Shown: piece after piece, positions 15,120-22,735 of the stretch
Layout of the letters: every line of letters begins with the position of its first letter
Position numbering within the stretch: position 1 is the first letter of the stretch
IMG/VR virus record: IMGVR_UViG_3300031539_000265
Span: 1-26,989 of that record
Length of the DNA stretch: 26,989 nt
From: a virus
Reading direction: 5' to 3' (one strand)
Translations under genes and position numbers: made by a program
The notes under the pieces: generated by a model
Databases searched by the model: none
What the model was told of the DNA's origin: nothing
The model's input: only the letters and a program-made list of their open reading frames with translations

Positions 15120-15272
15120 ATGGTTGAAAAATCGATAATAATTGATGTCGAGAAAAAAGTTAAATCAGAATTGGAAATGTATAAGGATAAGGAACTTAAT
15201 ATTGAAGTTCTTACAAAGATTCTTAATATTCCTTTAATTGATGTGAAAAATATTTTGGGGGTAGAAAAATAG
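15120..15272 (+). CDS. Small hypothetical protein (50 aa)
   Basis: A short gene with GGGG 7 bases before its ATG, filling the space between the terminase and the next gene. Its TAG stop overlaps the GTG start of the latter, supporting real coupled translation. The product is charged and helical (VEKKVKSELEMYKDKELNIE), with a C-terminal stretch LTKILNIPLIDVKNILG that could form a helix-turn-helix. No family is recognised. Confidence 0.7.
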   Translation: MVEKSIIIDVEKKVKSELEMYKDKELNIEVLTKILNIPLIDVKNILGVEK

Positions 15273-15934
15273 TGGAAAAATTGATATGTGAACTTCCACA
15301 TGCTGACTATGGCGAAAAAGGAATTGAAGCGATTGATTTTAGTATAGAGAAATTACCTATTTCACAAGATCAAAAGAAAGAGTTAACAAAAAATTTTCTT
15401 AGTGGAAAGGGTATTATTGGGCGACTTCCTAAGTCAAAAAAACTTATATTGTTTACGCCAGATGGAATGAAAATAATAAAACAAAAACCAAAAGATAAGA
15501 GTATGATTTTACCACCTGAATGGCCGAAATATGCTATTATTTTAAAAGATCAAGCTGGAGAAATAGCCATGAAAAAGTTAGAATTAAAAGAAATGATTCG
15601 GGAAGAAGTCCGAAAGTTGATTGAAGATAAAAAAATAAAATTTAAATTGGTTTGTATTAACGGGGGCCGAGTTACTACAGTAAATACAGATGCTCGAAGT
15701 GCAGAAATTAGAAAAGGTGATACTATACAAATTTATAGAGAAAATCAATATCATTATTTTGGTTCACCAACTATACAATCCGGCATGAGATTTAAACACG
15801 ATGCTGGATTATCAGGAAAGAAAATTAAAAACGAATTTCCAGATACCACTGGTATGGAAGTTGCAATTGCAAAAGAGCATGTTGGAAAAGATGTAAAAGA
15901 CAGTACTTTTTGGGCTACATTTAAAAAGAAATAA
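15272..15934 (+). CDS. Two-module protein with an internal tagged start (220 aa)
   Basis: The GTG start overlaps the previous stop (TAGTG), with GGGGG about 10 bases upstream. Module one (residues 1-98) is an unrecognised alpha/beta domain with GKGIIGRLPKSKKLILFTPD and PPEWPKYAIIL. At residue 100 an in-frame ATG (15569) with GGAG upstream begins a standard helix tag, MKKLELKEMIREEVRKLIED. Module two (about residues 122-220) has KFKLVCINGGRVTTVNT, KGDTIQIY and a Lys-rich end. This again looks like a tagged gene fused to its upstream neighbour, perhaps still made separately from 15569 (121 residues). It lies between terminase and portal, where T4 has tail sheath and tube genes, which it does not resemble. 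Confidence 0.8.
   Translation: MEKLICELPHADYGEKGIEAIDFSIEKLPISQDQKKELTKNFLSGKGIIGRLPKSKKLILFTPDGMKIIKQKPKDKSMILPPEWPKYAIILKDQAGEIAMKKLELKEMIREEVRKLIEDKKIKFKLVCINGGRVTTVNTDARSAEIRKGDTIQIYRENQYHYFGSPTIQSGMRFKHDAGLSGKKIKNEFPDTTGMEVAIAKEHVGKDVKDSTFWATFKKK
15555..15571 (+). promoter_or_regulatory. Internal ribosome binding site and ATG in frame (nested start)
   Basis: CTGGAG at 15555-15560, an 8-base spacer and ATG at 15569-15571, in frame inside the 15272 gene and directly before a helix tag. In the long frame it is translated AGEIAM. This is a plausible second start for a 121-residue tagged protein. Confidence 0.6.
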
Positions 15935-15946
15935 AGAATAAATATT

Positions 15947-15956
15947 TATATTTATA
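15947..15956 (+). promoter_or_regulatory. TATATTTATA element upstream of the portal gene
   Basis: Exact decamer 29 bases before the portal ATG, in a 51-base gap. A portal gene is expected to be expressed late, so if this is a promoter it is probably a late one. Confidence 0.55.
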
Positions 15957-15985
15957 GAAGTTAGATATTACATAAAGGATAAAAA

Positions 15986-17866
15986 ATGGCAGACAACGAT
16001 AACACACTATTTTCAAAACTTAAAAAGTTGTTTTCGTCACCAGTAGTTGTAAGAAACATTGGTGGAAAACGAATAAAAGTTGTTGATGTAGGACAAATAC
16101 AAAGATTTGGACTTACGAATCGTAATGACAAGTTTACGAGAATGTATTCCACTGTAAATTATGCTTTGCGTCAACAACAGGCTTTATATGGAATGGAAGC
16201 GCAACGTCTGCAGTTATTTCGTGACTATGAAGTTATGGATACTGATTCGATTATCGCTTCGGCGCTCGACATTTATTCTGAAGAAACGACAATGAAGAAT
16301 GAGATGGGCGACACGATTAGAATAAAGGCTGGAAGTGCGAATGTAAGAACGGTTTTGGAAAACTTATTTTATGATATAATGAATGTAGATTTCACCTTAC
16401 CGACTTGGGTAAGGGGAATGTGTAAATATGGTGATTATTATTTACAGTTAGAATTGGCGAAAGAGTTTGGAGTAACGAATGTATTACCTTTACCTGTTTA
16501 TGATGTAAAACGAGTAGAGGGTGTTGATCCAAACAAACCAACGGCTGTTCAATTTGTGATTGAAGGGCCGAGCGGGAAAGCCGAGTTGGAATTTTTTGAG
16601 GTCGCTCACTTTAGAATGATGACGGATTCTAACTTTTTGCCGTATGGAAAGTCAATGATTGAGCCTGCTCGTAGAGTATGGAAACAACTTATTCTTATGG
16701 AAGATGCTATGTTGATTCATAGAATCATGCGTGCTCCTGAAAGAAGAATATTCAAGATTGATGTTGGTAATATTGCTCCAAGTGATGTTGATTCTTATAT
16801 GAGAAAAATCATTACTCAAGTAAAGAAAGTGCCTTACATTGATCCACAAACGGGTGAATACAACCTAAAATTCAACTTACAAAACATGACAGAAGATTTT
16901 TATCTTCCTGTTCGCGGTGGTGATAGTGGAACGAGTATTGAATCACTTCCTGGAATGAGTTCTGAGGGTCAAATAGACGACATTGAATATTTGAGAAACA
17001 AGTTAATGGCTGCCCTAAAAATACCTAAAGCGTTCTTGGGATATGAAGAACAAATTGGAAGCAAGGCAACATTAGCAGCTGAGGATGTTCGTTTTGCCAG
17101 AACGATTGAAAGAATTCAAAAGATTCTTATATCTGAGTTAACGAAAGTGGCTCTTGTTCATTTATACATTCAAGGGTTTGAGGGGAATGATTTAGTTGAT
17201 TTTGAAATTGAACTTACAACGCCTTCAATTATTTACGAACAAGAAAAAATTGAGTTGTGGAATTCCAAGATAGGTTTAGCCAGGGACGCTAAGGATACGA
17301 GAATGTTAAGCATGGATTGGATTTACGAAAACATTTTCAACTTTACGGAAGATGAAATAGCGACTGAAAAGAAAAATGTTGTTGATGATACGAAACGAAC
17401 ATATAGAATTCAACAGATAGAGGAACAAGGGAACGATCCTGCTATATCAGATCAAGGTTTTAGTGGAGAAAAGGACAACACATTTGGCGAAAACAAAAAC
17501 TTTAATCTTCATTACGATGAAGAAAAAGAATATGTGCCAGTGAAACCGTCTGAAGATGGTCGCCGAGGAAAAACAGCCAGGACAAGAGATAAAGACGATC
17601 CATTCGGCGACGATCCAATAGGTAAAAAGGATTATGATAAAATTTTGAAGTTGGACAATGAAGTTGGATATGACGCGAATAAGAAAAAACATCTATCAAG
17701 AAATATAAGAAAAGCAGAATCTGTTTTAGGTAAAACTTTATTGAAATCAAAAAAAGTTATTACTGAAATAGATTTGAAAAAAATAGAAAATTATTTTGTT
17801 GATGGAGCAAAAGAAACCACGGAAACTGGTGGTTCTGGTATTGAAAATGAAGAAAATAAAGAATAA
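15986..17866 (+). CDS. gp20: Portal vertex protein (T4 gp20-type)
   Basis: This 626-residue protein (T4 gp20 has 524) forms the dodecameric portal through which DNA enters the head; prohead assembly starts on it. Recognisable T4-like stretches include YALRQQQALYGMEAQRLQLF (residues 59-78), YEVMDTDSIIASALDIYSEE (81-100), MCKYGDYYLQLE (145-156), EPARRVWKQLILMEDAMLIH, RAPERRIFKIDVGN and EYLRNKLMAALKIPKAFLGYE. The C-terminal roughly 120 residues are an extra charged, probably disordered tail (EDGRRGKTARTRDKDDPFGD). It contains VITEIDLKK with an I-T-E site at 592-594 that the gp21-type protease might cut. A TATATTTATA element and AAGGA lie upstream. Confidence 0.95.
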   Translation: MADNDNTLFSKLKKLFSSPVVVRNIGGKRIKVVDVGQIQRFGLTNRNDKFTRMYSTVNYALRQQQALYGMEAQRLQLFRDYEVMDTDSIIASALDIYSEETTMKNEMGDTIRIKAGSANVRTVLENLFYDIMNVDFTLPTWVRGMCKYGDYYLQLELAKEFGVTNVLPLPVYDVKRVEGVDPNKPTAVQFVIEGPSGKAELEFFEVAHFRMMTDSNFLPYGKSMIEPARRVWKQLILMEDAMLIHRIMRAPERRIFKIDVGNIAPSDVDSYMRKIITQVKKVPYIDPQTGEYNLKFNLQNMTEDFYLPVRGGDSGTSIESLPGMSSEGQIDDIEYLRNKLMAALKIPKAFLGYEEQIGSKATLAAEDVRFARTIERIQKILISELTKVALVHLYIQGFEGNDLVDFEIELTTPSIIYEQEKIELWNSKIGLARDAKDTRMLSMDWIYENIFNFTEDEIATEKKNVVDDTKRTYRIQQIEEQGNDPAISDQGFSGEKDNTFGENKNFNLHYDEEKEYVPVKPSEDGRRGKTARTRDKDDPFGDDPIGKKDYDKILKLDNEVGYDANKKKHLSRNIRKAESVLGKTLLKSKKVITEIDLKKIENYFVDGAKETTETGGSGIENEENKE

Positions 17867-17878
17867 ATAAAAATGTAT

Positions 17879-17888
17879 TATATTTATA
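17879..17888 (+). promoter_or_regulatory. TATATTTATA element upstream of the 17931 gene
   Basis: Exact decamer 42 bases before the ATG at 17931. The longer distance compared with the other copies is accounted for by a small hairpin between the element and the ribosome binding site. Confidence 0.5.
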
Positions 17889-17896
17889 TATGGAAT

Positions 17897-17919
17897 TTAT
17901 TAGGTAAAAAATCTAATAA
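17897..17919 (+). promoter_or_regulatory. Leader hairpin just before the ribosome binding site
   Basis: A 7-bp perfect inverted repeat (TTATTAG at 17897-17903 with CTAATAA at 17913-17919) with a 9-base loop abuts the GGGGAG ribosome binding site at 17920-17925. The stem is AT-rich and weak. No T run follows, so it is not a terminator. It could position or shield the ribosome binding site, or be chance. Confidence 0.3.
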
Positions 17920-17930
17920 GGGGAGTATTG

Positions 17931-18884
17931 ATGAAAAGAATTAAACACTCAAAGTACAAAAACACGGGTTTATTATTTGAGCTATTAGTTAGACAAACTA
18001 CAGCCGATGTTTTAAACGAAAGTAAAAACGAATCTTTTGCGATAAAAGTGATAAAGAAATACTTTGGCAACGGGAAACCATTAGCCAGGGAATTATCTTT
18101 ATATAAGGGATTAATGGATACAAAATTTACATCGGAAAATAGAGCAAAAGAGTTAATTGAAGAATCTATTAATTCACGGAAAAAGATTAGTAATTTATCT
18201 TTGAAAAAAGAGAAATATAATCTCATCAAAGAGATTCAGGATAACTATAATATCGACGAATTTTTTAGAAGTAAATTACCGAGTTATAAGAATTTCGCTT
18301 CAATTTATCAATTGTTTGAATCTGCAACAAATGAGGAAGGCGAATTATTACCTGCCGATAAAGTTCAATGTACATCGACTCTTATAGAACACGTAACTGG
18401 AAAACAACTTAAACCCATCAAACCAATAGAAGTTAGAGAAAATGACAAGGTTCTTGAAGAATATAAGAAAATGACTGAAGACCTTAGATTGCTTACTTAC
18501 AAAACAATGTTAGATAAATTTAATACTAAATATGAAGGTTTGGATGATGCTCAAAAAAATCTACTTCGTGAATTTATCTATAATGTTTCGAATACAAATT
18601 CCTTTAGAGATTATGTTGATAAAGAAGTTGATAGAGTAAAAAGTGACGTAATGACATTTATTCCTAAAATAGAAGATAAAACGACACGGATAAAAGTTGA
18701 AGGTGTCATTCCTAACATAGATAAATTAAAACGTGGTAAAGTGGTCAATGAAAATCAACTTATTCAACTTATGAGATATTTTGAACTTTTAAAGGAAGTC
18801 AAGAAAGTTGTTGAATGTCCTAAAAAAGGCGTTCTACAAAAAGCTGTTGCTAATAAAAGGATAACGGAGAAAGTCAATGGCTAA
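17931..18884 (+). CDS. Conserved T4-like phage head-region protein of unknown function (318 aa incl. longer form; 317 aa here)
   Basis: ATG 17931 has GGGGAG 5 bases upstream and is preferred to TTG 17928. I recall the N-terminus (KHSKYKNTGLLFELLVRQTT) as a recurring signature of a conserved protein encoded between portal and protease in marine T4-like phages; its function is not established to my knowledge. In T4 this interval holds the prohead-core genes 67 and 68, so a prohead-core role is possible by position only. The protein is mostly helical and charged, with YKTMLDKFNTKYEGLDDAQK and LIQLMRYFELLKEVKKV. Its last bases overlap the start of a homing endonuclease gene. Confidence 0.85.
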   Translation: MKRIKHSKYKNTGLLFELLVRQTTADVLNESKNESFAIKVIKKYFGNGKPLARELSLYKGLMDTKFTSENRAKELIEESINSRKKISNLSLKKEKYNLIKEIQDNYNIDEFFRSKLPSYKNFASIYQLFESATNEEGELLPADKVQCTSTLIEHVTGKQLKPIKPIEVRENDKVLEEYKKMTEDLRLLTYKTMLDKFNTKYEGLDDAQKNLLREFIYNVSNTNSFRDYVDKEVDRVKSDVMTFIPKIEDKTTRIKVEGVIPNIDKLKRGKVVNENQLIQLMRYFELLKEVKKVVECPKKGVLQKAVANKRITEKVNG

Positions 18885-19587
18885 TAAACGATTTTGTCCT
18901 AAATGCGGAGAAGAAATATTATATTCAACAAAATATGTTAAAATTAGGGCAGAAAAGCGAAATACAAATTGCTTATCGTGTGCGATGACAGGAAGAGTTT
19001 TTTCTGATAAACATAAAAAAAATATGAGTAAAAATCATAAAGGAATGTTAGGAATAAAACAATCTGAAGATGCGAAGAAAAAAATCAGAAAATCTCTTAA
19101 AGGAAAAAAACGAGAATCTTTTACTGATAAACATAGAAAAAATATAAGTGAATCTAAAAAAGGAAGCGTGCCTTGGAATAAAGGTCTAACTAAAGAAACG
19201 AATGATATTGTAAAAAAAATAAGTGAAGTCAGAATAGGACAAAAACGTTCAAAAGAAACAAAACGAAAACAACGATTGTCCGCGATAAAAAGAATTGAAA
19301 AAAATAAATTTAACGGTGGTCAAATGACTCCAGGATATAATCCTGTTGCATGTAAAATTATAGATGAATATAATAAAAAACACGGTTTCAATTTTCACCA
19401 TGCAGAAAATGGTGGCGAAGTTTGTATTGATGGATATTGGCCGGATGGATTAGATGAAAAACGAAAAACTATAATAGAAATCGATGAATCACGACATTAT
19501 AAAAATGGGACATTAAAAGAAAAAGACATTCAAAGACAACAATATCTTGAAGGCTTAGGATATAAAGTAATTAGAATAAAGATTTAG
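18877..19587 (+). CDS. Homing endonuclease with NUMOD3 repeats and Vsr-like (EDxHD / PD-(D/E)XK-type) nuclease domain
   Basis: This 236-residue protein starts with a zinc-finger-like segment (FCPKCGEEI at 4-12, then NCLSCAM; two C-x2-C pairs). Several NUMOD3 DNA-binding repeats follow (FSDKHKKNMSKNHKG, QSEDAKKKIRKSLKGK, FTDKHRKNISESKKG, VPWNKGLTKE). The C-terminal nuclease has GYWPDGLDEKRKTIIEIDES, then RHYKNGTLKEKDIQRQ and LEGLGYKVIRIK, which fits the very-short-patch-repair-like fold of EDxHD homing endonucleases (I-Bth0305I type). Family assignment is by eye. The ATG lies inside the end of the previous gene (8-base overlap), so it is a free-standing endonuclease inserted between a conserved head-region gene and the polyprotein. 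It appears intact. Confidence 0.83.
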   Translation: MANKRFCPKCGEEILYSTKYVKIRAEKRNTNCLSCAMTGRVFSDKHKKNMSKNHKGMLGIKQSEDAKKKIRKSLKGKKRESFTDKHRKNISESKKGSVPWNKGLTKETNDIVKKISEVRIGQKRSKETKRKQRLSAIKRIEKNKFNGGQMTPGYNPVACKIIDEYNKKHGFNFHHAENGGEVCIDGYWPDGLDEKRKTIIEIDESRHYKNGTLKEKDIQRQQYLEGLGYKVIRIKI

Positions 19588-19597
19588 GAGATAAAAG

Positions 19598-21472
19598 ATG
19601 GCTAAAAATGGCGACTATGTAAAAATAAATGAGTTAGATGTATTCCAAAAACACCAAAAAGCTATAGCGATAAAGACATTGAAATATAGTGATCAAGGTG
19701 CATTTATAATGGGTGGAATGACAAAGGATGAAGCGAGAAAGTTTCTCAAATCTATTGGATATAGCGACAATCAAATCAAGAAGTTAGAGGAATCAAAACT
19801 CAGTGAAGCAAAAGTTCATGTGGGAACTAACATTAAAGGTCGTCCAGTAAAGGGCAGCAAAACAGCTCAAAATTATTTACCGAAAACGTCATATAAAGTT
19901 GAGAAAAAAGGAAATACCTACATTTTTACCGCAAGTGATGGTTATCAATATGAAGTTGAATCGGGTGAATATAAAAAATTAAAAGAATCAAAACTCACTG
20001 AAAATGGTTTGCGTCAAGCGATACGCGCAATGATTGAGCAAGAGTTAGATCAGTTTGACATTGAGGACGAGGAACAAGATAAATGTGATATCGGGGAATG
20101 TGAAATTGAATGTGTAGAATGTGATAAAAACGAAAGTTGCGACAAATATAAAAAAGAAGAAGAATTAGATGAAACGAGTTCGGTAGCTGCTCAAGGTGGT
20201 CAAGATGGATATCAAACACCTTATGCTTTTGCTGGACGAGATAAAGCGAAGCAGAAACAGAATGCTGAGCAACTTGGATACAAGTTAGTGAATCAAAATC
20301 TTGAAGAAAGAGATTGGGATGATATAATAAATGCGAGGAAAGAGGCATTAGTTTATCGCCGAAAGTTCGCTGAAATGAAAACTCGTTCAGGATTAAATGA
20401 AGCAGCCAATCCAAAAAAGGGAAGAAAAAGTTTTTATACTATGGATAATGTAGGAAAACGTGGAAATTATACCATTAATGCTTATGATGGAAAAGCAACA
20501 CATAAAGATGGTAGCCCTTTTTATGATATAAGAATTTTTAGAGATAAGAAAAAATATCAAACAGCAATGAAAGATTTGACGAGTAAGGGATATGTGGAAG
20601 AAAGTGTAATCAAAGAAGAAGTCAGTCAACAAGTGAAAGACGATGTAACCGCTTTACTGAAAAGCTATGGTGGAAAGGAAGTACCTGATGATAAAGTGCA
20701 TGCGATTGCTGACAAGCATGGTATTTCACCACATGAGTTAGAATCATTTATTTATAGTTTAGCATCACAGCATGTAAATGAAGGAACGCACGGAATCGCG
20801 AAAATCTATATTGGTGAGAATCCTTATTGGTTAAGAAAAATGGGTGACACGACACATTTTCACATGGCGAATTCAGCTAAAGGAATAAAAACTGGTGGAG
20901 TGACATATCATATTGGACAACATAGAGATGAACTATATTACAATGATCTTGTAAAATGGCTTAAAGGTGTGGGAAAGATAAATGGTAAAAAATATACGGA
21001 TTTTTTTAGACAATTATCTAAAATTGAAAGTATAATAGAAGATAAAAAAGATATAACGAATTTAAAATCCGGCGATTTAGTTTATTTAAAAAAAGGTAAA
21101 GATCGGGGAAAGGTTGTACATTGGATAGATTCGACGAAATTGCTTATAAAAACTAAATCAGGACAGCGCGTTGTTAATTTAAGTGCTATTGATGCGGTTC
21201 GCGAATCGAAAGATGAATTAACTGAAGGTCGCCGTGGAGCGTATCACGAATATCGTGACGATGGTGATAAGACGCCTCGCCAAAAGATCGGCGAATCACT
21301 TAGAAATGTAAGAGATCAACTGACTGAAATAGAAAAAACGATTGACCTGAATCTTCGTTTAAAACAAGAAACAGGAATCAATATTCAACAATACTGGAAA
21401 AATACGCATCGCGCTCTAAATAAAATCAACGAAAGAATGACGCAAATTATTAATAAGATACGGAGATTCTAG
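19598..21472 (+). CDS. Large modular polyprotein with multiple L-x-E sites and internal helix tag (624 aa)
   Basis: At least six modules appear to be joined by short linkers with cleavage-like sites: ESKLSEAK (66-72), ESKLTEN (130-136), GLNEAAN (265-271), HVNEGTH (392-398), RESKDELTEG (535-544). Residues 137-153 are a helix tag (GLRQAIRAMIEQELDQF). It is followed by an acidic segment with five cysteines (Cys163, 168, 172, 175, 181). Residues 199-235 (GYQTPYAFAG, QLGYKLV) and 545-624 (RRGAYHEYRDDGDKTPRQKIG, NVRDQLTEIEKTIDLN) are modules I recall from other T4-like phage proteins. Residues about 488-535 look KOW/SH3-like (KSGDLVYLKKGKDRGKVVHW). No catalytic signature is seen. AGGAG lies 7 bases before the ATG. 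Position before the protease gene fits a prohead-internal substrate. Confidence 0.83.
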   Translation: MAKNGDYVKINELDVFQKHQKAIAIKTLKYSDQGAFIMGGMTKDEARKFLKSIGYSDNQIKKLEESKLSEAKVHVGTNIKGRPVKGSKTAQNYLPKTSYKVEKKGNTYIFTASDGYQYEVESGEYKKLKESKLTENGLRQAIRAMIEQELDQFDIEDEEQDKCDIGECEIECVECDKNESCDKYKKEEELDETSSVAAQGGQDGYQTPYAFAGRDKAKQKQNAEQLGYKLVNQNLEERDWDDIINARKEALVYRRKFAEMKTRSGLNEAANPKKGRKSFYTMDNVGKRGNYTINAYDGKATHKDGSPFYDIRIFRDKKKYQTAMKDLTSKGYVEESVIKEEVSQQVKDDVTALLKSYGGKEVPDDKVHAIADKHGISPHELESFIYSLASQHVNEGTHGIAKIYIGENPYWLRKMGDTTHFHMANSAKGIKTGGVTYHIGQHRDELYYNDLVKWLKGVGKINGKKYTDFFRQLSKIESIIEDKKDITNLKSGDLVYLKKGKDRGKVVHWIDSTKLLIKTKSGQRVVNLSAIDAVRESKDELTEGRRGAYHEYRDDGDKTPRQKIGESLRNVRDQLTEIEKTIDLNLRLKQETGINIQQYWKNTHRALNKINERMTQIINKIRRF

Positions 21473-21631
21473 ATGAATACGACAAGATTAAAAGAAATTA
21501 TTCGTGAAGAAATTCAAAGTTTAAATGAAGATGTTTTAGCGAATAAAGTAGAAAAACTAACCAAAGCATTAATAATGGTTATGAGTAAGACTGGTTGGAC
21601 AAAACAAGAAGCTGAAAACCTTTTAAAATAA
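21473..21631 (+). CDS. Mini-protein consisting mostly of a helix tag (52 aa)
   Basis: The ATG follows the previous stop immediately, with GGAG 7 bases upstream. The first 20 residues (MNTTRLKEIIREEIQSLNED) are a near-consensus helix tag with an L-N-E site at 17-19. Only about 33 residues follow (VLANKVEKLTKALIMVMSKT, then a helix ending AENLLK). If cleavage occurs after L-N-E, the product would be a tiny helical peptide. Possibly a prohead-core peptide like T4 gp67/68-derived internal peptides; that is speculation. Confidence 0.78.
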   Translation: MNTTRLKEIIREEIQSLNEDVLANKVEKLTKALIMVMSKTGWTKQEAENLLK

Positions 21632-21643
21632 AAGAGAAAATAA

Positions 21644-21892
21644 ATGGATAAAAAACTTTGGTATAAAATGTTAGGTAAAGAGGACGCTTATAATCGTTCA
21701 TTATATTATAAGATAAATGAAGCATTAGAAGATACTGCAAAATATAAACTTGATTTGGATGGCGGTAAGATATTTTTATTTGGAAAGTCAAAGAATGTTT
21801 TAATAGGAAATCCAGACAAAGATTACATAACTTTGACTAAGGATGAGTTAAAAAAAATATTTAATTTCGCCAAGAAAAATGGAGCGATTTAA
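21644..21892 (+). CDS. MDKKxWYK-tagged small protein 4 (82 aa)
   Basis: It begins MDKKLWYKMLGKEDAYNRS, then LYYKINEALED, a more diverged copy of the tag seen at 12262 and 12577, again with an I-N-E site (24-26) at its end. The body is a small beta-rich segment (YKLDLDGGKIFLFGKSKNVL, then DYITLTKDELKKIFNFA). No known family is recognised. Presence of the tag 9 kb away from the tandem copies supports a dispersed, functional tag. The ribosome binding site is weak (GAGA). The stop overlaps the next ATG (TAATG). Confidence 0.8.
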   Translation: MDKKLWYKMLGKEDAYNRSLYYKINEALEDTAKYKLDLDGGKIFLFGKSKNVLIGNPDKDYITLTKDELKKIFNFAKKNGAI

Positions 21893-22347
21893 TGCCGATA
21901 AAATTGAAGAAAATTATTGATGAAATTGTAACTCCACTTGATAGAAAAATGGATATACACACCGATGGTAACTATTTATTGAGAAGAAAGACGACTGGCC
22001 AATATTATGCTGGTGGAAATATACATACACCAACAACGACAATGAATAAAAATAAAGCATCAACATTAACTGGAAATGAAATAAAGAACATAAAATATAA
22101 CTGGCCTATGAGTTGGGATTTGATTGATTTGAATAAAGATGCCGATAAAGATAATATGGGTGGAATAAGAGTTAATGAACTTAGTTTTAACGCTGATATG
22201 TTGAATAAAGTACACGGTGATGTAATGAATTTTTTGAGTAGTGAACATAAGAAACTTGGATATGCTAACCCACTTGATACTTATCATTTATTACAACAAG
22301 TATTGGGTTCTGATAAAATATTGAGTAAAGTAAAAGGGATACGATAA
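21892..22347 (+). CDS. Hypothetical protein (151 aa) with weak N-terminal tag
   Basis: The N-terminus PIKLKKIIDEIVTPLDRK is a weaker relative of the helix tag. A histidine- and threonine-rich stretch follows (HTDGNYLLRRKTTGQYYAGG, IHTPTTTMNKNK). The C-terminal half has NELSFNADMLNKVHGDVMNF and DTYHLLQQVLGS. The function is not recognised. Both its start and its stop overlap the neighbouring genes (TAATG at each end), so it lies in a tightly coupled run with the genes before and after. Confidence 0.78.
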   Translation: MPIKLKKIIDEIVTPLDRKMDIHTDGNYLLRRKTTGQYYAGGNIHTPTTTMNKNKASTLTGNEIKNIKYNWPMSWDLIDLNKDADKDNMGGIRVNELSFNADMLNKVHGDVMNFLSSEHKKLGYANPLDTYHLLQQVLGSDKILSKVKGIR

Positions 22348-22724
22348 TGAAAATCTCAAAGTTGAGAATAAAAGAAATAATACGAGAAGAAATGATAAGA
22401 GAATTTCAGGGACTTCCATCACAGGGTAAAATGTTTATTAGAGTAAATGATAAAAAGGGAGCGTTAAAGTTTCTCAAGAAAATGGATATAAAATTTACTT
22501 CTGAAGAACCAAACTTACATGGTGCTACATGGTATAACAAAGACAAGATCGTAGCAGAACTGGACAAACATATGTTAGTGATTTTTGAGGAGCGACAAGT
22601 ACAACAAAATAGATTAGATGAAGCATTAACGAGTAAGGATTATGCGGAGATAAAAGATATAATAAGAGCTGAAATTGCTGCGGTCTTTTTTGATTTATTC
22701 AAAAAACGCGCGATGTGGATTTAA
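22347..22724 (+). CDS. Tagged protein (125 aa) with C-terminal tag-like helix
   Basis: The N-terminus, MKISKLRIKEIIREEMIREF, is the strongest consensus copy of the helix tag and is nearly the same as the internal tag at about 7427 (KITKLRIREIIMEE). The middle is a small alpha/beta domain (MFIRVNDKKGALKFLKKMDI, GATWYNKDKIVAELDKHMLV). After RLDEALTSKDY comes a second amphipathic helix, EIKDIIRAEIAAVFFDLFKK, ending in AMWI; I recall this end module in other phage proteins. The function is unknown. The start overlaps the previous stop. Confidence 0.82.
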   Translation: MKISKLRIKEIIREEMIREFQGLPSQGKMFIRVNDKKGALKFLKKMDIKFTSEEPNLHGATWYNKDKIVAELDKHMLVIFEERQVQQNRLDEALTSKDYAEIKDIIRAEIAAVFFDLFKKRAMWI

Positions 22725-22735
22725 GGGGAAATGAT

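Noticed and set aside
17897-17919. Hairpin before the 17931 gene as a terminator
   Set aside because: The stem is AT-rich and followed by a G-rich ribosome binding site rather than a T run.
7137-20510. Shared ATHKDG peptide in the kinase polyprotein (about 7142) and the 624-residue polyprotein (about 20496)
   Set aside because: The surrounding residues differ (basic HNH-like context versus a beta-rich context), so this six-residue match is probably coincidence.
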